From Neisseria perflava (GTDB lineage: Bacteria > Pseudomonadota > Gammaproteobacteria > Burkholderiales > Neisseriaceae): a stretch of DNA of 25,908 bases. A program made the position numbers and the translations under genes. Numbering within the stretch: the stretch's first letter is position 1; each line of letters begins with the position of its first letter. Positions 1 through 7,498 of the stretch are shown in pieces. Location: contig NZ_JALJYC010000028.1 of NCBI RefSeq assembly GCF_024170405.1, positions 1 through 25,908 on the forward strand. Reading direction: 5' to 3'. Below the pieces are notes generated by a model that made no database searches, was not told where the DNA came from, and saw nothing but the letters and a program-made list of their open reading frames with translations.

Positions 1-1437
1 GTGTCGCTGTCAGCAGTCACGGTGCTGTCGGTGCTGCTGTCCACAGCATCCAACTCCGCTGTGTCGGTGTCGGTCACGGTCTCGCCGTTGTTGTCTACCA
101 CGGCGGTGTCCACGGTGATGTCGCCATCGGTCAGCTCGCCGGCGTCGGCGGTCACGCTGTAGGTGCCGTCGCTCGCCACGGTCGCGGTCGCGGTGACGCT
201 GTTGCCCTCAGAGTCGGTCAGGGTCAGGGTCACGGTTTGACCGGCGGCTACGTCGGTGGTGCTGCCGGTAATCACAACGTCGCTGCTGTCTTCGGTGGTG
301 GTCACTGTGCTGTCTACGCCGCCCTCGGTTTGATCCAGGGTCACGGTGTCGCTGTCGGTTACCGGGTTGCCGTTGTTGTCGGTGGTCTCGGTATCGACAG
401 TCACGGTGCCGTCGTTCAAGTCGGAGGTGTCTGCGGTCACGCTGTAGCTGCCGTCTGAAGCAACGGTCGTGGTCGCAGTAACGGTATTGCCTTCGCTGTC
501 GGTCACGGTCACGGTCACGGTTTCGCCGGTCGCTACGTCGGTGGTCGAGCCGGTCACGGTCACGCTGTCGGTGTCGCTGTCAGCAGTCACGGTGCTGTCG
601 GTGCTGCTGTCCACAGCATCCAACTCCGCTGTGTCGGTGTCGGTCACGGTCTCGCCGTTGTTGTCGGTGGTCTCGGTATCGACAGTCACGGTACCGTCAG
701 TCAAATCACTGGTATCCACAGTGACAGAGTAAGTGCCGTCTGAAGCCACGGTGGTGGTGGCAGTTACAGTGTTGCCTTCGCTGTCAGTAATGGTCAATGT
801 AACGGTGGTACCCGCAGCCACGTCGGTGGTGCTGCCGGTGATGGCTACACTGTCGGTGTCGCTGTCGGCAGTGGCGGTGGTGTCGGTCGCACCTCCGCTT
901 TGATCCAATTCAACGGTATCCGCATCGGTCACGGTATTGCCGTTGTTGTCGGTGGTCTCGGTATCGACAGTCACAGTACCGTCAGTCAGGTCGCTGGTAT
1001 CCACAGTCACTGAGTAAGTGCCGTCACTCGCCACGGTGGTGGTGGCGGTCACGGTATTGCCTTCGCTGTCGGTAATGGTCAATGTAACGGTGGTACCCGC
1101 AGCCACGTCGGTGGTGCTGCCGGTAATACCAATGGTGTCATTGCTGCTATCTGGGGTGGCAGTGGTATCAGTTGCACCATCAACTTGGTCAAGCTCAACG
1201 GTATCGGTATCGGTAACGGTATTGCCGTTTTTATCGCTTGTTGCGGTCGAGGCAGTAACATCGCCATCGGTCAAACCGGAAGTATCGGCAGTAACGGCAT
1301 AAGTGCCGTCTGAAGATACGGTCGCAGTAACGGTTACAGTATGGCCTTCGCTGTCAGCCAATGCGATGGTTACAGTCGCACCTTCGGATACGCTGGTGGT
1401 CGAACCGGTAATGTCAACGGTATCGGTAGATGAATCA
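1..1437 (-). repeat. Tandem 285-bp coding repeats of the adhesin
   Basis: The same landmark (ACGTCGGTGGT and its variant at the outermost unit) recurs with an exact 285-bp period; the triplets ending at 255, 540, 825, 1110 and 1395 mark five units, and a sixth begins at the left edge. 285 bp is 95 codons, so unit gain or loss keeps frame. The unit nearest the N-terminus (about 1320-1437) is the most diverged. Positions 1-95 are identical to 571-665, two periods away, which points to recent duplication or gene conversion. Confidence 0.9.
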
Positions 1438-1994
1438 GCGGCAACAGTCGAATCAACCGCACCAACGGTTGTATCCTTATGACTGCTGCTACTGCCACCT
1501 GCCAAGGCCGCAATACCGCCGGCCAACGCAGCCAAACCCAGCAGCCACCACGGATTGAAACACCACAATGCGCCAATTTCATCGCCGCCCAGCGCTTGGC
1601 CGGCAAACATTTCTTCGGCCAACATGCTGACGGCGTCTTCTGTCTGGCCGCTCTCCGGCACATACGGATAGTATTTGCCGTTTTCGTGCAAACCGATAAT
1701 CAGGTTGCTGTTGCCTTCGGCATAACCTTGTTTGCCGTCAGCAGCGTAATAGCCTTCGATAATCAAATCAGGCTCGTTGATGTCTTCGCCTTCAAATGCG
1801 ATGCACAAATCCTGACCAACACGTTTGGTCATGATGTTTTCCGGGCCGAAACCTGTGCCCTGGTCGATTAATTCGTAATTGACGTTTTTCTGCGCCTGAA
1901 CGCGTACTGCTTCTTTGCCTTCCGTATTGAAATCAACAATTTTCAATGTTTCTTTAGCGTCATTGATTTTCAAAGTAATATTTTTACTGGCCAT
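1..1994 (-). CDS. BapA-like giant adhesin, N-terminal part (truncated by window edge)
   Basis: The reading frame opens with ATG at 1994 (MASKNITLKI) and stays open to position 1, so at least 664 residues are present and the C-terminus is missing. Residues 1 to about 135 resemble the prefix domain of BapA/LapF-type biofilm adhesins (key stretch KRVGQDLCIAFEG, about 58-69). A tryptophan- and glycine-rich hydrophobic segment follows (about 147-167, WWLLGLAALAGG), then a Ser-rich linker, then 95-residue acidic Thr/Asp-rich Ig-like repeats (ITGSTT...DSEGNTVT...SDGTYSVT...DNNG). There is no classical signal peptide, which fits the known family mode: type I secretion through a C-terminal signal, with the N-terminal module retained in the secretion pore. 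That C-terminal signal would lie outside the window. The gene starts 38 bp after the OmpA-like lipoprotein gene and is probably co-transcribed with it. Family assignment rests on recalled similarity of the prefix domain plus the repeat architecture. Confidence 0.75.
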   Translation of the reverse strand, partial: MASKNITLKINDAKETLKIVDFNTEGKEAVRVQAQKNVNYELIDQGTGFGPENIMTKRVGQDLCIAFEGEDINEPDLIIEGYYAADGKQGYAEGNSNLIIGLHENGKYYPYVPESGQTEDAVSMLAEEMFAGQALGGDEIGALWCFNPWWLLGLAALAGGIAALAGGSSSSHKDTTVGAVDSTVAADSSTDTVDITGSTTSVSEGATVTIALADSEGHTVTVTATVSSDGTYAVTADTSGLTDGDVTASTATSDKNGNTVTDTDTVELDQVDGATDTTATPDSSNDTIGITGSTTDVAAGTTVTLTITDSEGNTVTATTTVASDGTYSVTVDTSDLTDGTVTVDTETTDNNGNTVTDADTVELDQSGGATDTTATADSDTDSVAITGSTTDVAAGTTVTLTITDSEGNTVTATTTVASDGTYSVTVDTSDLTDGTVTVDTETTDNNGETVTDTDTAELDAVDSSTDSTVTADSDTDSVTVTGSTTDVATGETVTVTVTDSEGNTVTATTTVASDGSYSVTADTSDLNDGTVTVDTETTDNNGNPVTDSDTVTLDQTEGGVDSTVTTTEDSSDVVITGSTTDVAAGQTVTLTLTDSEGNSVTATATVASDGTYSVTADAGELTDGDITVDTAVVDNNGETVTDTDTAELDAVDSSTDSTVTADSD

Positions 1995-2032
1995 GATTTA
2001 AAACTCCGTAATTTTTGGTAAGTTAGTTGTTG

Positions 2033-2941
2033 TTATTGCTGTTGTTGGCGAGTGCCGAACAGTTTGATTTCAACGCGGCGGTTAGGCTGGTTGCAGGCTT
2101 GGCGGGCTGCGCGGTTTTTCTGTTTGCAACCGCTGACCAGAAGTTCGCTTTCACCACGGCCGATGGCTTGGATTTTGTCGCGCGCAACGCCGGATTCTGC
2201 GAGCAGTTGGGCGATGCTTTGGGCACGTTTTTCAGAAAGTTTTTGGTTGTATTCGGCTTTGCCGTCAGGGTCGGTATGACCGATGACTTCGACGCGGACG
2301 ATATTGCCCAGATGTTGGCGGATATCGTTGGCAATGGCGGCAAGCTCGTTGCGGCCTTGGCTCAGAATGCTCTTACTGTCTGATTTGTCGAACGGGAACA
2401 ATGCGGCTGCATTCAACACGTATTTTTTCAGTTCGCGCGGGGCGCAGGTTGATTCCTTGTCAACGCGGGACAAGGTGTTGTTTTGATATTTGTCGCCGTG
2501 GATTTCACTTTTGGCGGTTTCGGCGTCAACCGGCTGCAAGACGGCTTGGCCGGCTTCGTCATCCACCACGCGGAAATAAGCCACTTGGCCGTTGGGCAGC
2601 TCATAAGTCTGACCGCCGGTAGCTTTGCCTTCGTAGCGGTTGTCGGTACCGGTTACATACGCGCCGATGCGCTGCGGCTGGGCGCACACTTCCAGTTGTG
2701 AATAACCGTCTTGTTGCAGAGAGGCGTGGTATTCGCCGTTAACATAAATATTGACGGCTTTTTTCAGGTCTCCCGTCTCACCACGGAAGAAAACCAAATT
2801 GGTATCGCCTTCGGCGACTTGTTCTTGGACGGTATTGCTACGGAAATTCGTCCATTTCTCTTTCGGATAACCGGTATTGCCGCATGCGGTTACAGCCAAA
2901 ACAAGAACTGCTGCGCTGATGGTTTTCAACATGGTTTTCAT
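2033..2941 (-). CDS. OmpA-family lipoprotein
   Basis: 302 residues. The N-terminus is a lipoprotein signal peptide (MKTMLKTISAAVLVLAVTAC) with a lipobox ending at Cys20, so the mature protein should be lipid-anchored. Residues about 175-296 form an OmpA C-terminal-like peptidoglycan-binding domain: FPFDKS near 182, GHTDPDG at 221-227, LSEKRAQSIAQLL at 235-247 and NRRVEI at 287-292. The middle region (about 45-165) carries a beta-rich domain I do not recognise. The C-terminus ends in a short glutamine run. It lies 38 bp upstream of the BapA-like adhesin gene on the same strand, and OmpA-type proteins commonly accompany such type I-secreted adhesins, so a role in anchoring or exporting the adhesin is a reasonable inference. 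A purine-rich ribosome site (AAGAGAG) precedes the ATG. Confidence 0.85.
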   Translation of the reverse strand: MKTMLKTISAAVLVLAVTACGNTGYPKEKWTNFRSNTVQEQVAEGDTNLVFFRGETGDLKKAVNIYVNGEYHASLQQDGYSQLEVCAQPQRIGAYVTGTDNRYEGKATGGQTYELPNGQVAYFRVVDDEAGQAVLQPVDAETAKSEIHGDKYQNNTLSRVDKESTCAPRELKKYVLNAAALFPFDKSDSKSILSQGRNELAAIANDIRQHLGNIVRVEVIGHTDPDGKAEYNQKLSEKRAQSIAQLLAESGVARDKIQAIGRGESELLVSGCKQKNRAARQACNQPNRRVEIKLFGTRQQQQ

Positions 2942-3478
2942 TTCAAATACTCTCTTTTATAAATTTAAAAATGGATATTTCGATTCATTCTTTTCATCAA
3001 GAGCCGTCACCCACTGCCGACGGCCTGTAATTCTTTAAAAAATTCAGACGGCATTTCCCGCATAATTTACTGCTATTTATGTAATCTAAATATAGAAACG
3101 CCATTCTTCAAATTGCATGATAACTGAATTTTCTACCTCCTATAATAGTTACCCTTTTCTCTATCCACAGCTTACACACCTCCTTTCCTTACGCTTACCC
3201 ACTCATCCGAAAATCCTACCGACCATCCGGTATATTAACTTTATTTCACATAAATTCTTACGTCATATAATTTAGTATAATTACTGCTGAACTATGTTTT
3301 CTACATTTAAATTTATTGTGTTATATGCTCATTATTGCATTATTTTGTTATTAATAAGCTGCATAAATGTAAAAGTTTGTATGCTTTATTATTGCTTTGT
3401 TGTACTTTTTTACAAGGGTAAAAATCACGCTGATTTGCTCGGCGTTTTTATCAACACAAAATGACATTCAAATATTTA

Positions 3479-3531
3479 AATTTAAAAAAATTACATGACA
3501 TTGTCAACAATTCTGCTATTTTAGATACAAT
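3479..3531. promoter_or_regulatory. Candidate overlapping divergent promoters
   Basis: On the minus strand a perfect -35 TTGACA (complement of 3502-3507) is followed after 17 bp by TAAATT (complement of 3479-3484); this would drive the lipoprotein/adhesin operon with a long leader of about 530 nt. On the plus strand TTGTCA at 3501-3506 is followed by TAGATACAAT at 3522-3531, giving GATACA after 17 bp or TACAAT after 19 bp; this would drive kpsC. The two -35 elements share six bases, so the promoters would compete. A nearer minus-strand alternative (TTGAAG, 17 bp, TAGATT, around 3110-3080) is also possible. Confidence 0.35.
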
Positions 3532-3569
3532 ACATCACTACGGTTCTTATCACCGTCTTTATTTATATG

Positions 3570-3585
3570 TAATGTAATTACATTA
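3570..3585. promoter_or_regulatory. 16-bp perfect palindrome, possible operator
   Basis: TAATGTAATTACATTA reads identically on both strands. It lies about 40 bp downstream of the proposed plus-strand -10 element and 116 bp before the kpsC start, a place where a dimeric repressor could bind. In an AT-rich stretch a chance palindrome is possible. Confidence 0.35.
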
Positions 3586-3700
3586 GAGATATTCATGTTC
3601 TACCCTTTCGTAACCTACCCACTTCCATTTAGAATGCCGTTTCAGACGGCCTGCCGCCCTTTTCTGCCAAACAACCCCTACTGCCATACTGAGACCCATT

Positions 3701-5890
3701 GTGAAAACCGCTTACATTCCTTCGCGCGGCATCCGCCGTATTCCGCATTTGGCTGCGTTCCTGCCTGAATTTGTCCTGCAAAAAAATAAAGCAGGGGCGC
3801 AGGTGGTGATGGGCTGGGGTTTGCGCCCGACAACCCGTCAGGCGCGCGCGTATGCGGCGCAGCAGGGGCTGCCGTTTGTGGCCTTGGAAGACGGCTTTTT
3901 ACGCTCGGCGGGATTGGGGGTAACGGGCTGGCCGCCGCTGGCTTTGGTGGTGGACGATGTGGGGATTTATTACGACACCTCGCGCCCTTCGCGCTTGGAG
4001 CAGCTGATTTTGGCGGCGGACGCTATGCCGCCCGAACTGCTCGCGCAGGCGCGGCAGGCGGTGGATTTGATTTTGGCGCACGGTTTGTCCAAATATAATC
4101 AGGCGCCGGCTTGGGATGAGGCTTTGGCCAAGCGTTATGCGGTGCAAACGGTAGCGGGCGACCGCACCAACCTCAATAACAATAAAGATGATGGACAAGC
4201 CGCAGCCGTTTCAGACGGCCTGAATGTGGCAACACAGGCTGCTGCAATGGCAAGGCCGTCTGAAAATACGCCCAAACGCCCGTACACCGTGCTAATCATC
4301 GACCAAACTTTCGGCGACATGGCGCTGCGCTACGGCGGTGCAGACGAATCTACGTTTCAAGAAATGTTTCAGACGGCCTTGGCGGAAAATCCGCAGGCCG
4401 AGATTTGGGTGAAGACCCACCCCGATGTGTTGTGCGGCAAAAAGCGCGGCTATCTGACGGATTTGGCGCAGGGCGACAGTCGAGTGCGCCTGCTGGCAGA
4501 AGATGTGAACCCGCTGTCTTTATTGCAGCAGGTCAATAAAGTGTACTGCGTGACCTCGCAGATGGGCTTTGAGGCCTTGCTGTGCGGCAAGCCGCTGGTA
4601 ACCTTCGGGCGGGCGTGGTACGCGGGCTGGGGCGTGAGCGATGACCGCCATCCCGATATGGCAGATTTGGCGGCACAAGGACGGCGTGCGCCGCGTTCGC
4701 TGGAGCAGCTTTTTGCGGCGGCGTATCTGCAATACAGCCGTTATCTGAATCCGAACACCGGCGAAGCGGGCGATATTTTCGATGTGATTGATTATTTGGC
4801 GGCGGCGCGGCGTTTGAATGACAAATTGCGCGGCGAAGTGTATTGCGTGGGCATGTCGCTGTGGAAACGGGCGGTGGTGAAACCGTTTTTCCGTGCGCCC
4901 TCATGCCGTCTGAAATTTGTGAAATCCGTGGAAAAGCTGGCGCAAACGGATTTTGCAGCGGACGCGAAAATTCTAGCCTGGGGCAACGGCAGACAGGCCG
5001 TTACGGATTTTGCCGCGCAGCGCAGTTTGCCGCTGTTGCGTATGGAAGACGGCTTTATCCGCTCGGTCGGGCTGGGCTCGAATCTGGTGCCCGCGCTGTC
5101 GCTGGTAATTGACGATATGGGGATTTATTTCAACGCCGAAACGCCCTCGCGCCTGGAGCATATCCTGCAACACCAGCACTTTACCGAACGCGATATTCAG
5201 ACGGCCTTGTCGCTGCAAAACGCGCTGACCGAGGGCAACATCAGCAAATACAATGTCGGCAGTGCCGCGTTTACCGCGCCGGAGACGGATAAAACGGTGA
5301 TTTTGGTGCCCGGGCAGGTGGAGGACGACGCTTCCATCCGCTACGGTTCGCCGAAAATCTGCCGCAATTTGGATTTGCTCAAAGCGGTGCGCGCGCGCCG
5401 CCCCGATGCTTATATTATTTACAAACCGCACCCCGATGTGGTCAGCGGCAACCGCACGGGGCAGATTGCGCCCGAGGACGTGGCGCGTTATGCCGACCAA
5501 ACCGCCGCCGAAACGGATATTCTGACCTGCCTGCGCCATGCCGACGAGGTGCACACCATGACTTCGCTCACCGGCTTTGAGGCGCTGCTGCGCGGCAAAA
5601 AGGTGAGCTGCTACGGGCTGCCGTTTTACGCCGGCTGGGGGCTGACCGACGATGTATTGCCCATACCGCGCCGCACACGCCGTCTGAAATTGGCCGAGCT
5701 GATTGCGGGTGCGTTGGTTTACTATCCCAACTATATCCACCCCGATACGCGGCAGATGATTGATGCCCAAACTGCCGTTGATGTCTTAAAACAACAAAAA
5801 GCATTGCAAAAAAACAACATAAAGTTACAACGCAGCTTTTTGTCCAAGCAGCTCGGTAAAATCAAGCAATTATACCGTTCATTACGATAG
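3701..5890 (+). CDS. kpsC: Capsule beta-Kdo transferase KpsC/LipA
   Basis: 729 residues with a GTG start. It is the two-domain KpsC (meningococcal LipA/CtrE) type, which extends the beta-linked Kdo oligomer on phosphatidylglycerol, the anchor on which group 2-type capsules are built, at the cytoplasmic face of the inner membrane. The internal duplication is visible: EDGFLRS at 63-69 and EDGFIRS at 449-455; DD.GIYYD/F at about 85-92 and 471-477; KTHPD at 238-242 and KPHPD at 575-579; GFEALL..GK at 289-297 and 625-633; WYAGWG at 306-311 and FYAGWG at 642-647. An extra linker at about 155-195 includes residues encoded by an inverted pair of uptake sequences, which helps make this protein longer than the usual size of about 675-705 residues. 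A ribosome site before the GTG is weak. kpsS follows after 216 bp. Confidence 0.93.
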   Translation: MKTAYIPSRGIRRIPHLAAFLPEFVLQKNKAGAQVVMGWGLRPTTRQARAYAAQQGLPFVALEDGFLRSAGLGVTGWPPLALVVDDVGIYYDTSRPSRLEQLILAADAMPPELLAQARQAVDLILAHGLSKYNQAPAWDEALAKRYAVQTVAGDRTNLNNNKDDGQAAAVSDGLNVATQAAAMARPSENTPKRPYTVLIIDQTFGDMALRYGGADESTFQEMFQTALAENPQAEIWVKTHPDVLCGKKRGYLTDLAQGDSRVRLLAEDVNPLSLLQQVNKVYCVTSQMGFEALLCGKPLVTFGRAWYAGWGVSDDRHPDMADLAAQGRRAPRSLEQLFAAAYLQYSRYLNPNTGEAGDIFDVIDYLAAARRLNDKLRGEVYCVGMSLWKRAVVKPFFRAPSCRLKFVKSVEKLAQTDFAADAKILAWGNGRQAVTDFAAQRSLPLLRMEDGFIRSVGLGSNLVPALSLVIDDMGIYFNAETPSRLEHILQHQHFTERDIQTALSLQNALTEGNISKYNVGSAAFTAPETDKTVILVPGQVEDDASIRYGSPKICRNLDLLKAVRARRPDAYIIYKPHPDVVSGNRTGQIAPEDVARYADQTAAETDILTCLRHADEVHTMTSLTGFEALLRGKKVSCYGLPFYAGWGLTDDVLPIPRRTRRLKLAELIAGALVYYPNYIHPDTRQMIDAQTAVDVLKQQKALQKNNIKLQRSFLSKQLGKIKQLYRSLR
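4209..4266. repeat. Inverted DUS pair inside the kpsC coding sequence
   Basis: TTTCAGACGGCCT at 4209-4221 and AAGGCCGTCTGAAA at 4252-4265 are inverted copies within the reading frame, encoding VSDGLN and ARPSEN. They fall in the non-conserved linker between the two halves of the N-terminal catalytic domain. An mRNA hairpin with a loop of about 30 nt could form. There is no T-tract after it, so termination is unlikely. Confidence 0.85.
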
Positions 5891-5976
5891 CATCTTTCTC
5901 TCGGATGTCATGTTTTCCCGATATACTGATTCTATATTGCCGTCGTCGCTTTACCGCAATGAGCAATTAGGCGTAT

Positions 5977-5990
5977 CCTAGCAGCCAAAA
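5977..5990 (+). repeat. 14-bp direct repeat upstream of kpsS
   Basis: CCTAGCAGCCAAAA occurs here in the kpsC-kpsS spacer and again at 7370-7383 just behind kpsS, in the same orientation, so the two copies bracket the kpsS gene. Confidence 0.8.
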
Positions 5991-6106
5991 ATGTCTGCCG
6001 TTTGTCCAAACCGGTTGCAATATTAAAAAACTACGCTTCTCTCTTACTCACCCCCGCCCGCTTAAGTTAGCTTATTAAGGGAAGCGCAACCTGATACATT
6101 ACCCAA

Positions 6107-7363
6107 ATGAACCGTCCCACCCCCAGCTACCTCCAAGAATTGGTCGAGACTGCCGACAACATCCTGCTGCTGCAAGGCTCCGTCGGGGCTTTTTTTCATC
6201 AGTTTGCAGCATGGCTCGGCAACGCACACGGCAAAAACGTCCACAAATTCAATTTTAATGCGGGCGACGAATACTTCTACCCAGAAGATACGCCCAACAC
6301 ATCGGCGTATCTCGATACCTACGAGCACTTCAGCACCCATCTGGGCAGCTATATTACCCACCACAATATCCAGGCACTGGTCTGCTTCGGCGACACCCGC
6401 CCTTATCATCTTTTGGCCAAACAGGTCGCCGAACAATACAACATCCCTTTTTGGGCATTTGAAGAAGGCTATTTCCGCCCGTATTTCATTACCTTAGAAA
6501 AAACCGGTGTCAACGCCTACTCGCCGCTGCCGCGCGATGGCGTGTTTTTTGAAGCACAATATCCGCTGTTGGCGGAGCATACCTATCACGCGCCCAAGCC
6601 CGTGCCCGGCGGTTTTTGGCCGATGGCAAAAAGCGCCGTCCGCTACTACATCGAGGGCTTTCTCAACCAGCGCAAATACCCCCACTATATCCACCACCGC
6701 GCTGATAATTTGAGCCACTACATCAAGCTATGGACGATGTCGGGCTTCAAGCGCCTATGCTATTGGCTGGAAGACATGACCCTGTCCAAACACATCGAAG
6801 CGGGTAAATTCGGCAAATTTTTCGTGGTGCCGCTGCAAGTGTTCAACGACAGCCAAGTGCGTATCCATTGCGATTTTTCATCCGTGCGCAGTTTTCTGCT
6901 GCACGTATTGACCTCGTTTGCCACCCATGCACCAGCCGACATCAACCTCATCATCAAACACCACCCGATGGACCGGGGTTTTGTCGATTACGCAAAAGAC
7001 ATCAAACGCTTTGTCAAAAAACATCCCCAACTCAAAGGCCGCATTACCTATGTGCACGACGTACCGTTGCCCGTCTTTCTGCGCCACGGTATCGGCATGG
7101 TGACGATTAACAGCACCAGCGGCCTTTCCGCCCTGATTCACAACATGCCCGTCAAAGTGTTGGGACGCGCCCATTACGACATTCCCGGCATGACCTTCCA
7201 AGGCCGCTTGGCGGATTTTTGGAACCACCCTACGCCGCCGGACGCCAAACTGTTCCACGCCTACCGCATGTTCCACATCAACGTGACTCAAATCAACGGC
7301 AATTTTTACAGCCGCGTCAACTATCCCGATTTTCCGTCTGCCCATAACCAAGAGGCCATCTGA
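6107..7363 (+). CDS. kpsS: Capsule Kdo transferase KpsS/LipB
   Basis: 418 residues, matching the usual length of meningococcal LipB/CtrF (about 419) and starting with the same MNRPTPSYLQ. KpsS is known to add the first beta-Kdo to phosphatidylglycerol, after which KpsC extends the chain. Visible family features are CFGDTRPYH at 93-101, FEEGYFRP at 118-125, IIKHHPMDRGF at 282-292 and TINSTSGLSALIH at 333-345, the last two resembling the KPHPD and GFEALL motifs of KpsC. No signal peptide or membrane segment is apparent, as expected for a cytoplasmic, membrane-associated transferase. No strong ribosome site is seen just before the ATG. The stop codon lies in a mutated uptake sequence (AGGCCATCTGAA), so the protein ends EAI. 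No ctr export or capsule polymer genes are adjacent in this window. Confidence 0.93.
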   Translation: MNRPTPSYLQELVETADNILLLQGSVGAFFHQFAAWLGNAHGKNVHKFNFNAGDEYFYPEDTPNTSAYLDTYEHFSTHLGSYITHHNIQALVCFGDTRPYHLLAKQVAEQYNIPFWAFEEGYFRPYFITLEKTGVNAYSPLPRDGVFFEAQYPLLAEHTYHAPKPVPGGFWPMAKSAVRYYIEGFLNQRKYPHYIHHRADNLSHYIKLWTMSGFKRLCYWLEDMTLSKHIEAGKFGKFFVVPLQVFNDSQVRIHCDFSSVRSFLLHVLTSFATHAPADINLIIKHHPMDRGFVDYAKDIKRFVKKHPQLKGRITYVHDVPLPVFLRHGIGMVTINSTSGLSALIHNMPVKVLGRAHYDIPGMTFQGRLADFWNHPTPPDAKLFHAYRMFHINVTQINGNFYSRVNYPDFPSAHNQEAI

Positions 7364-7404
7364 AAACCGCCTAGCAGCCAAAACCCGCCGCATTTCAGAC
7401 GGCC
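7353..7404 (+). terminator. Imperfect DUS inverted repeat behind kpsS
   Basis: AGGCCATCTGAAA (with a G-to-A change from the canonical uptake sequence) is inverted relative to TTTCAGACGGCC at 7393-7404. The loop is long and no clear T-tract follows, so it would be a weak terminator. The left arm includes the kpsS stop codon. Confidence 0.4.
7370..7383 (+). repeat. 14-bp direct repeat downstream of kpsS
   Basis: This is the second copy of CCTAGCAGCCAAAA, identical to 5977-5990. It lies in the loop between the two arms of the uptake-sequence inverted repeat. Confidence 0.8.
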
Positions 7405-7436
7405 GTCCCGCATTTTGTCCGCACATGCCATTTCCA

Positions 7437-7466
7437 TTAACGATAAATTACAAAAAACAGTATAAT
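7437..7466 (+). promoter_or_regulatory. Promoter of the Sel1-repeat gene
   Basis: A consensus TATAAT at 7461-7466 is preceded, with an 18-bp spacer, by TTAACG at 7437-7442. It would start transcription about 25 nt before the ATG at 7499. Confidence 0.5.
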
Positions 7467-7498
7467 ACCCGCATTACGACGCTTATCTCTTTCTAATA

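Larger units (their letters stand above)
2942..3700. other. AT-rich divergent intergenic region
   Basis: About 760 bp without a credible gene, far richer in A/T than its flanks from about 3060 to 3600. It holds a single AT-type uptake sequence at 3044-3055, an AG-type one near 3643, several TATAAT-like hexamers (near 3143, 3265 and 3275), overlapping divergent -35 elements near 3501-3507 and a 16-bp palindrome at 3570-3585. It lies between the lipoprotein/adhesin operon (minus) and the kpsC/kpsS genes (plus), so it is most likely a shared control region. A small untranslated RNA cannot be excluded. Confidence 0.6.

Noticed and set aside
237..1302. Plus-strand frames rich in Val/Ser (for example 469-732 and 1018-1302)
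   Set aside because: They are the antisense of the adhesin repeats and repeat with the same 285-bp period; the minus-strand frame is continuous and has a credible start and N-terminal domain.
1..1437. CRISPR array
   Set aside because: Units are 285 bp, coding and contiguous; there are no short repeats with unique spacers and no cas genes.
4973..5770. 265-codon minus-strand frame inside kpsC
   Set aside because: Antisense to the conserved second catalytic domain of KpsC; no ribosome site or recognisable protein.
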